Source: Euryarchaeota archaeon UBA82
GTDB taxonomy: Archaea; Thermoplasmatota; Poseidoniia; Poseidoniales; Poseidoniaceae
DNA length: 9,301 nt
Direction: 5' to 3'
Assembly: GCA_002496635.1 (NCBI GenBank)
Contig: DAKQ01000104.1
Location: 1 to 9,301, forward strand
Part shown: piece by piece, positions 6,084-9,301 of the stretch
Layout of the letters: each line of letters begins with the position of its first letter
How positions within the stretch are numbered: the first letter of the stretch is position 1
Made by a program: the position numbers and the translations under genes
Notes under the pieces: generated by a model
Told to the model about the DNA's origin: nothing
The model's input: the letters and a program-made list of their open reading frames with translations, nothing else
The model's database searches: none

Positions 6084-7198
6084 TTGAACGTGTGTTAGAA
6101 CTTTCCGATGAAGAAGTTGTACCACAGTTGACCCCTCAGCCTGCTGGCCAAGGAACTGATGAAGAGTTACGAGCCCTGCTCGAATCTCTCCAACCCAGAA
6201 TTCGCGTCTATGGTGTAGGTGGAGCGGGTTGTAACGCTGTTGGACGTCTTGAATCTGAAGGTCTGTTTGAGAATTCATTTGTCACAGGATATGCAATTAA
6301 CACGGATGCTCAAGCTTTACTCATGTCTCCACTCGAAAATAAAATTCTCATTGGTAGAACTGCTAGAGGGCGTGGAGCGGGTGGAGATCCTACAAAAGGT
6401 GAAGCTGCTGCTTTAGAATCAGAAATGTCTCTACGAACAATTACTACCGATACCCAACTAGCAATTATTGCAGCAGGTATGGGAGGAGGCTCAGGTACTG
6501 GTGCTGCAGGACATATCGCACGTTTGGCAAAGCAACAGGGTGCTATGACCATTGCAGTTGTGACATATCCTTTCAATTCTGAAGGTGCAACCCGACGTGA
6601 AAACGCGGAATGGGGCTTAGAAAGACTTCGAGAGCATTGTGATACAATTCTTGTCATCCCAAATGAAAAATTATTGGAAATCGAAGGCGTCAAAGATTTA
6701 CCCCTTGCCAGCGCATTTAGAGTTGGAGATGAACTCTTAGTTCGCTCAATTATCGGGGTTACAGAACTTCTCACACGTGACGGAATGGTCAATCTGGACT
6801 TTGAAGATTTGAAATCCGTCATCAATTCAGGTGCTGGTGTAGCGATGATTGGTTTAGGTGCTGGTTCAGGACCAGGAAGAGCAGAAGAAGCAACTTTAGA
6901 AGCCCTCCACTCTCCACTTCTTGATCTCGATTTCAGTGATGCAAGGGGCGCCCTCATTAATGTCGTAGGTGGCAATAATCTTACTCTTGGAGAGGCTGAG
7001 CGGTGCGCTCAAATTATTACAGAACGTATCTCTCCACATGCTAAAATCATCTGGGGAACAGCTATTGATGAATCTCTTGACGATGAGATCAGGGTTATGC
7101 TTGTACTTACAGGGGTTAAGAGTGAACAAATCCATGGATCTTCGGAAACCCGCCAGCTCAAAGCACTACGTAGCAGCACAATTGAATTTGTCAACTGA
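6062..7198 (+). CDS. ftsZ: Cell division protein FtsZ
   Basis: A tubulin-like GTPase that polymerises into the division ring at mid-cell. The 378 residues from the ATG at 6062 have an N-terminal extension of about 46 residues before the first strand (IRVYGVGGAGCNAVGRL, 47-63). The tubulin signature GGGSGTG (141-147) binds GTP phosphates. TYPFNSEGATRRENAEWGL (168-186) and VIPNEKLLE (198-206) are typical of the family. The T7 loop NLDFEDL (244-250) carries Asp246 and Asp249, which complete the GTPase site of the neighbouring subunit. The C-terminal domain follows (VVGGNNLTLGEAE, 301-313). The protein ends shortly after it at STIEFVN, without the bacterial C-terminal peptide that binds FtsA. The frame is open upstream to a TTG at 5990 overlapping the radA stop, and ATG 6071 is another option; 6062 is preferred but not certain. 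Its TGA directly abuts the stop of the opposing gene. Confidence 0.96.
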   Translation: MVAMRHLIERVLELSDEEVVPQLTPQPAGQGTDEELRALLESLQPRIRVYGVGGAGCNAVGRLESEGLFENSFVTGYAINTDAQALLMSPLENKILIGRTARGRGAGGDPTKGEAAALESEMSLRTITTDTQLAIIAAGMGGGSGTGAAGHIARLAKQQGAMTIAVVTYPFNSEGATRRENAEWGLERLREHCDTILVIPNEKLLEIEGVKDLPLASAFRVGDELLVRSIIGVTELLTRDGMVNLDFEDLKSVINSGAGVAMIGLGAGSGPGRAEEATLEALHSPLLDLDFSDARGALINVVGGNNLTLGEAERCAQIITERISPHAKIIWGTAIDESLDDEIRVMLVLTGVKSEQIHGSSETRQLKALRSSTIEFVN

Positions 7199-7201
7199 TC
7201 A
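7196..7201. other. TGATCA hexamer forming two back-to-back stop codons
   Basis: The plus-strand TGA (7196-7198) ends ftsZ and the plus-strand TCA (7199-7201) is the minus-strand TGA ending the anchor-V-like gene. There is no intergenic base, so both transcripts must terminate inside the opposing gene. Confidence 0.9.
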
Positions 7202-7807
7202 ATCTTTGATGATCATTGCAGCAATTGCGAGTAGTCCGAGTATTGCTATGCTTCCAACAGCGTAGTCTAATGTTCCAAGGGATTCTGTCTTTGCCGAGGG
7301 TTCCAGATCGCCTGTATATGATATTCCCGGAATCCGTATTACTGTACCGTTCCAAGCATCCCCTGTACTTTGGTCATTTCCGTTAACTGCATTGCCATTG
7401 ATTGTGATGTCGGTATATGTCGAGTTATCGCTTGGGCTGATGTAAGTGAAATTCCATGAACGGACTTTGTTTCCTAAGGTTGTATGAGTCCAACCCTCTT
7501 CGAGTTTTTGCACAAGAGCGAGTTCTTCGTCGAATTCAATCTCTCCACTCGAAATATCGATTCTAAATCCGCCAGCTTCTTCTCCGGGCGAAATGTTCAC
7601 CGTAGATGAACGGACTTCAAGTGAAAAATTGTATGAAGTATTTGACTCAAATTCGTTTGGAAGGCCGAGAATGATGAGTTCTGTTGATGCATCTAGGGAG
7701 CCATGGCAAATACAACCTCCATCTCCAACATCTCCAATTCCCTGCGGAGCAGAACTAACCCAAGGTACAAAGAGAATCGTAAGTAGGAGCAATGACAGTT
7801 TTTTCAT
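7199..7807 (-). CDS. Membrane-anchored Reeler / choice-of-anchor-V-like protein with CxCH motif
   Basis: A 202-residue exported protein. Residues 1-20 (MKKLSLLLLTILFVPWVSSA) form a signal peptide. A Gly-rich GDGGCICHG segment (28-36) has C32, C34 and H35. About residues 40-160 form a beta-sandwich with Asn-rich loops and likely N-glycosylation sites. A C-terminal hydrophobic segment (about 181-200) ends in KD and would anchor it. The order 'Gly-rich CxxCH-like turn, Y-x-F strand, GGFRIDISSG, WTHTT, SWNFTYISP, GDAWNG' resembles the Reeler-type domain of bacterial 'choice-of-anchor V' proteins, where the motif is CxxCH; here it is one residue shorter. Haem binding is therefore uncertain. A GGGGGAG ribosome-binding site (7812-7818) supports the ATG at 7807. 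Family assignment is from memory of the pattern and moderate. Confidence 0.7.
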   Translation of the reverse strand: MKKLSLLLLTILFVPWVSSAPQGIGDVGDGGCICHGSLDASTELIILGLPNEFESNTSYNFSLEVRSSTVNISPGEEAGGFRIDISSGEIEFDEELALVQKLEEGWTHTTLGNKVRSWNFTYISPSDNSTYTDITINGNAVNGNDQSTGDAWNGTVIRIPGISYTGDLEPSAKTESLGTLDYAVGSIAILGLLAIAAMIIKD

Positions 7808-7914
7808 CCAACTCCCCCGTATTTGCTACTATGCGCCCTGTTTTGAACCTTTCATGTATTGCCCATTATGAACAACAGTTCAAAAGGGAATGGCGCAAAA
7901 TTCGTTTTGATAAC
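7808..7914. promoter_or_regulatory. Divergent promoter region, anchor-V-like gene and acidic unknown gene
   Basis: A 107-base gap. On the minus strand GGGGGAG (7812-7818) lies 4 bases before the ATG at 7807 and is a strong ribosome-binding site. On the plus strand AT-rich TTCAAAAGGG (about 7879-7888) is about 30 bases before the ATG at 7915 and may act as its TATA element. No other structure is seen. Confidence 0.35.
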
Positions 7915-8418
7915 ATGGACTTTAACTCAGATTCAATAACCCCAGACTTCGATGCTGATGATATCAATATTTTCGAAGAACTCTCCTCAAGCAACTCTTT
8001 TTCAAAATCCGAAAGGAATCCTCTCGAACAAATCCTGCTCGGAGAGGATGAAGTAAACGAATCGATAGCATTTGATTCAGATGTGATTGCTGACTTACTG
8101 CAAGTTCTTGCGCATCATGCAATCGTAAAGCATGCTGACGATCCAGTGGGTGTCCTTCCGGCCGTCGCCAATGATGTTGACATCAATTCCGCTCGTGTAA
8201 CTTCGCAGGAAGATGAGTTTAGACTATCTCTCCTCGTCGAACTTCAAGATGAACAAAAAATTCGACCGTGTGTCAGAGTTCGTCAAGAAAATGGGTCACT
8301 AAATATCATTGAAGAGGAAGAAAAAGTTCCTAAACAATGGCTTCCTCTCTACAAAATGCTTCATCAAGCACTCAGCAGTGCGTTGGATTCTCTCAAAGCG
8401 ACTGCGCAAATTGCTTGA
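7915..8418 (+). CDS. Acidic protein of unknown function
   Basis: A 167-residue soluble protein that I do not recognise. The N-terminal third is very acidic and Ser-rich (DFDADDINIFEELSSS and on) and looks disordered. Residues about 50-85 form likely helices (DVIADLLQVLAHHAIVKHAD). From about 100 an alternating pattern (FRLSLLVELQD, IRPCVRVRQ, LNIIEEEE) suggests a small beta-sheet. The end is helical (WLPLYKMLHQALSSALDSLKA). There is no signal or membrane segment. I set the start at the ATG at 7915; the frame is open back to an ATG at 7792, but that stretch overlaps the divergent gene and reads unlike the rest. Its TGA forms one half of the TGATCA junction with the OsmC-family gene. No function can be inferred from its neighbours. 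Confidence 0.7.
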   Translation: MDFNSDSITPDFDADDINIFEELSSSNSFSKSERNPLEQILLGEDEVNESIAFDSDVIADLLQVLAHHAIVKHADDPVGVLPAVANDVDINSARVTSQEDEFRLSLLVELQDEQKIRPCVRVRQENGSLNIIEEEEKVPKQWLPLYKMLHQALSSALDSLKATAQIA

Positions 8419-8421
8419 TCA
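8416..8421. other. Second TGATCA hexamer with back-to-back stop codons
   Basis: TGA at 8416-8418 ends the acidic unknown protein, and TCA at 8419-8421 is the minus-strand TGA of the OsmC-family gene. The arrangement is identical to that at 7196-7201, including the following bases (TGATCAAT in both). Confidence 0.9.
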
Positions 8422-8799
8422 ATGCAGGATTAAATCCCAGGTAATGTCAACCTTGTCGTTGATAGTATTCGACACAGAGCAGTACTTTTCGTGAGATTTT
8501 TCGATTGTTCTTCGTACGAGCTTCTCCGGTACATCCCCTTCTACATTGTACACAAAGTGCATCTTTGTGAATGAACGAGGTTGTTCCTCTCTTCGCTCTG
8601 AATCCATATCAATCCAAACATTTCCAAACTCACGGTTTTTCAAACCAGTTACGACATCAACGATCGAACATGCTGCCACCATTTGAAGGAGGATCTGTAC
8701 TGGATTCGGGCCATCTTCCCAATCCACATCAATGCTTTGTTTGTGTTGATTTTCGCACCTTAATTTGGTGCCTCCGACCCAATATACGCTGCCTCTCAT
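8419..8799 (-). CDS. OsmC/Ohr-family peroxide-detoxifying protein
   Basis: A 126-residue protein of the OsmC fold. Members use two reactive cysteines to reduce organic hydroperoxides in the cytoplasm. The hallmark GPNPVQILLQMVAACSIVDV (30-49) corresponds to the family's 'gpnPvelLLaaLagC' and carries the first cysteine, Cys44. The second, Cys107, lies in KYCSVSN (105-111) near the end, as in OsmC and YhfA-type proteins. The spacing and order (strand-rich start, long helix with Cys44, second helix with Cys107, final strand DITWDL) are complete. The YhfA-like branch is more likely than true Ohr, given the short length and the QPRSFTKMHFVY stretch. The start ATG at 8799 gives a full fold; no clear ribosome-binding site precedes it. 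It is divergent from isocitrate dehydrogenase with about 49 bases between them. Confidence 0.85.
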   Translation of the reverse strand: MRGSVYWVGGTKLRCENQHKQSIDVDWEDGPNPVQILLQMVAACSIVDVVTGLKNREFGNVWIDMDSERREEQPRSFTKMHFVYNVEGDVPEKLVRRTIEKSHEKYCSVSNTINDKVDITWDLILH

Positions 8800-8848
8800 A
8801 GAAACTACCGCGTCGGTTGGTTCTTGAAGTGGTTATTGGTGGGACGTT

Positions 8849-9301
8849 ATGAGAACTATGAGCGGAACACCTATTGTCATGAAAGATGGTAAACTACACA
8901 TCCCAGACCACCCAATTATTCACTACATCGAAGGAGACGGAATTGGCGTTGACATTACGCCTGTCATGAAAGCTGTCGTAGATGCTTCAATCGACAAAGC
9001 ATACAATGGTGCCCGTACCATTGCATGGAATGAAGTTCTCGCTGGTGAAAAGGCATTCAATACAACCGGAGAATGGTTGCCAGAAGCAACTCTTGATGCT
9101 ATGCGAAATGGTTTAGTTTCAATCAAAGGGCCTCTTACAACTCCTGTTGGCGGCGGCATACGTTCACTCAATGTTGCTCTTCGACAAAAACTCGACCTCT
9201 TTGCTTGCGTACGACCTGTACGCTGGTATGATGGAACACCATCTCCTGTGAAGGCGCCTGGTGATGTGGATATGATTATCTTCCGCGAGAACAGCGAAGA
9301 C
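8849..9301 (+). CDS. icd: Isocitrate dehydrogenase (NADP type), N-terminal part (runs off window)
   Basis: The first 151 residues of the TCA-cycle enzyme that oxidises isocitrate to 2-oxoglutarate and CO2. [15 protein letters not shown] (26-40) is the family's first strand and helix. [18 protein letters not shown] (91-108) and VALRQ supply isocitrate-binding residues Ser106, Asn108 and Arg112. [14 protein letters not shown] (122-135) and [11 protein letters not shown] continue as in the prokaryotic homodimeric enzymes of about 410 residues. The coenzyme-specificity region lies beyond the window, so NADP use is assumed from family resemblance. The start could be ATG 8849, with GGTGGG a few bases before it, or in-frame ATG 8858. 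No defect is seen. Confidence 0.96.
   Translation, partial: MRTMSGTPIVMKDGKLHIPDHPIIHYIEGDGIGVDITPVMKAVVDASIDKAYNGARTIAWNEVLAGEKAFNTTGEWLPEATLDAMRNGLVSIKGPLTTPVGGGIRSLNVALRQKLDLFACVRPVRWYDGTPSPVKAPGDVDMIIFRENSED

Noticed and set aside
6310..6975. 221-codon open frame on the minus strand
   Set aside because: It lies wholly inside ftsZ, whose motifs are unmistakable. Its translation is Ser/Pro/Ala-rich with no recognisable motif, typical of an antisense shadow.
7792..7914. Upstream ATG at 7792 as start of the acidic unknown protein
   Set aside because: It would overlap the start of the divergent anchor-V-like gene and leave no promoter. The extra residues differ in character from the rest.
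1..9301. Mobile elements, CRISPR arrays, defence or toxin-antitoxin genes
   Set aside because: No transposase or integrase motifs, no direct repeat arrays and no paired small toxin-antitoxin frames. Composition appears even across the window.

Overview
The window looks like a stretch of chromosome from a marine euryarchaeon. The best guess is Marine Group II/III (Thermoplasmatota, e.g. Ca. Poseidoniales), but that assignment is an inference. Archaeal markers are RadA with its helix-hairpin-helix N-terminus, an Fap7/AK6-type adenylate kinase, an archaeal-style CDP-alcohol phosphotransferase, a stand-alone Lrp/AsnC effector domain and an initiator tRNA with an A1:U72 pair. Weak or absent Shine-Dalgarno sites and TATA-like boxes about 25-40 nt before start codons also fit. 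FtsZ and a typical NADP-type isocitrate dehydrogenase are compatible with this. Several secreted beta-sandwich proteins (FN3-, PKD- and Reeler-like) match the large exported proteome expected of heterotrophic planktonic archaea.

Layout. Positions 1-1385 (minus) hold the N-terminal 461 residues of a secreted multi-FN3 protein whose end lies outside the window. At 1466-2749 (minus) an AK6-like kinase is followed by a CDP-alcohol phosphatidyltransferase. Diverging from these, 2813-3832 (plus) holds an Lrp-type RAM-domain protein and a helical protein of unknown function. Initiator tRNA-Met (3834-3911, minus) ends one base from the stop of that protein. A lipoprotein with a PKD-like domain (4010-4840, plus) follows, then radA (4956-5993) and ftsZ (6062-7198) in tandem. 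A membrane-anchored Reeler/'choice-of-anchor V'-like protein (7199-7807, minus) abuts ftsZ stop-to-stop. Diverging from it is an acidic unknown protein (7915-8418, plus), which itself abuts an OsmC-family protein (8419-8799, minus) stop-to-stop. The window ends with the first 151 codons of isocitrate dehydrogenase (8849 onward, plus).

The genes do not form one pathway. They are housekeeping functions (recombination, division, lipid head-group transfer, ribosome maturation/nucleotide metabolism, TCA cycle, peroxide defence, translation initiation) mixed with cell-surface proteins. The genome is compact: no gap exceeds about 115 bases, and both protein-protein convergent junctions share one TGATCA hexamer as two back-to-back stop codons. 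I saw no mobile elements, CRISPR arrays or clear signs of transfer. I do not see a convincing new multi-gene system. The most unusual items are the TGATCA junctions, the RAM-domain/helical-protein pair, the CxCH motif of the anchor-V-like protein, the radA-ftsZ junction and the altered Walker A of RadA.
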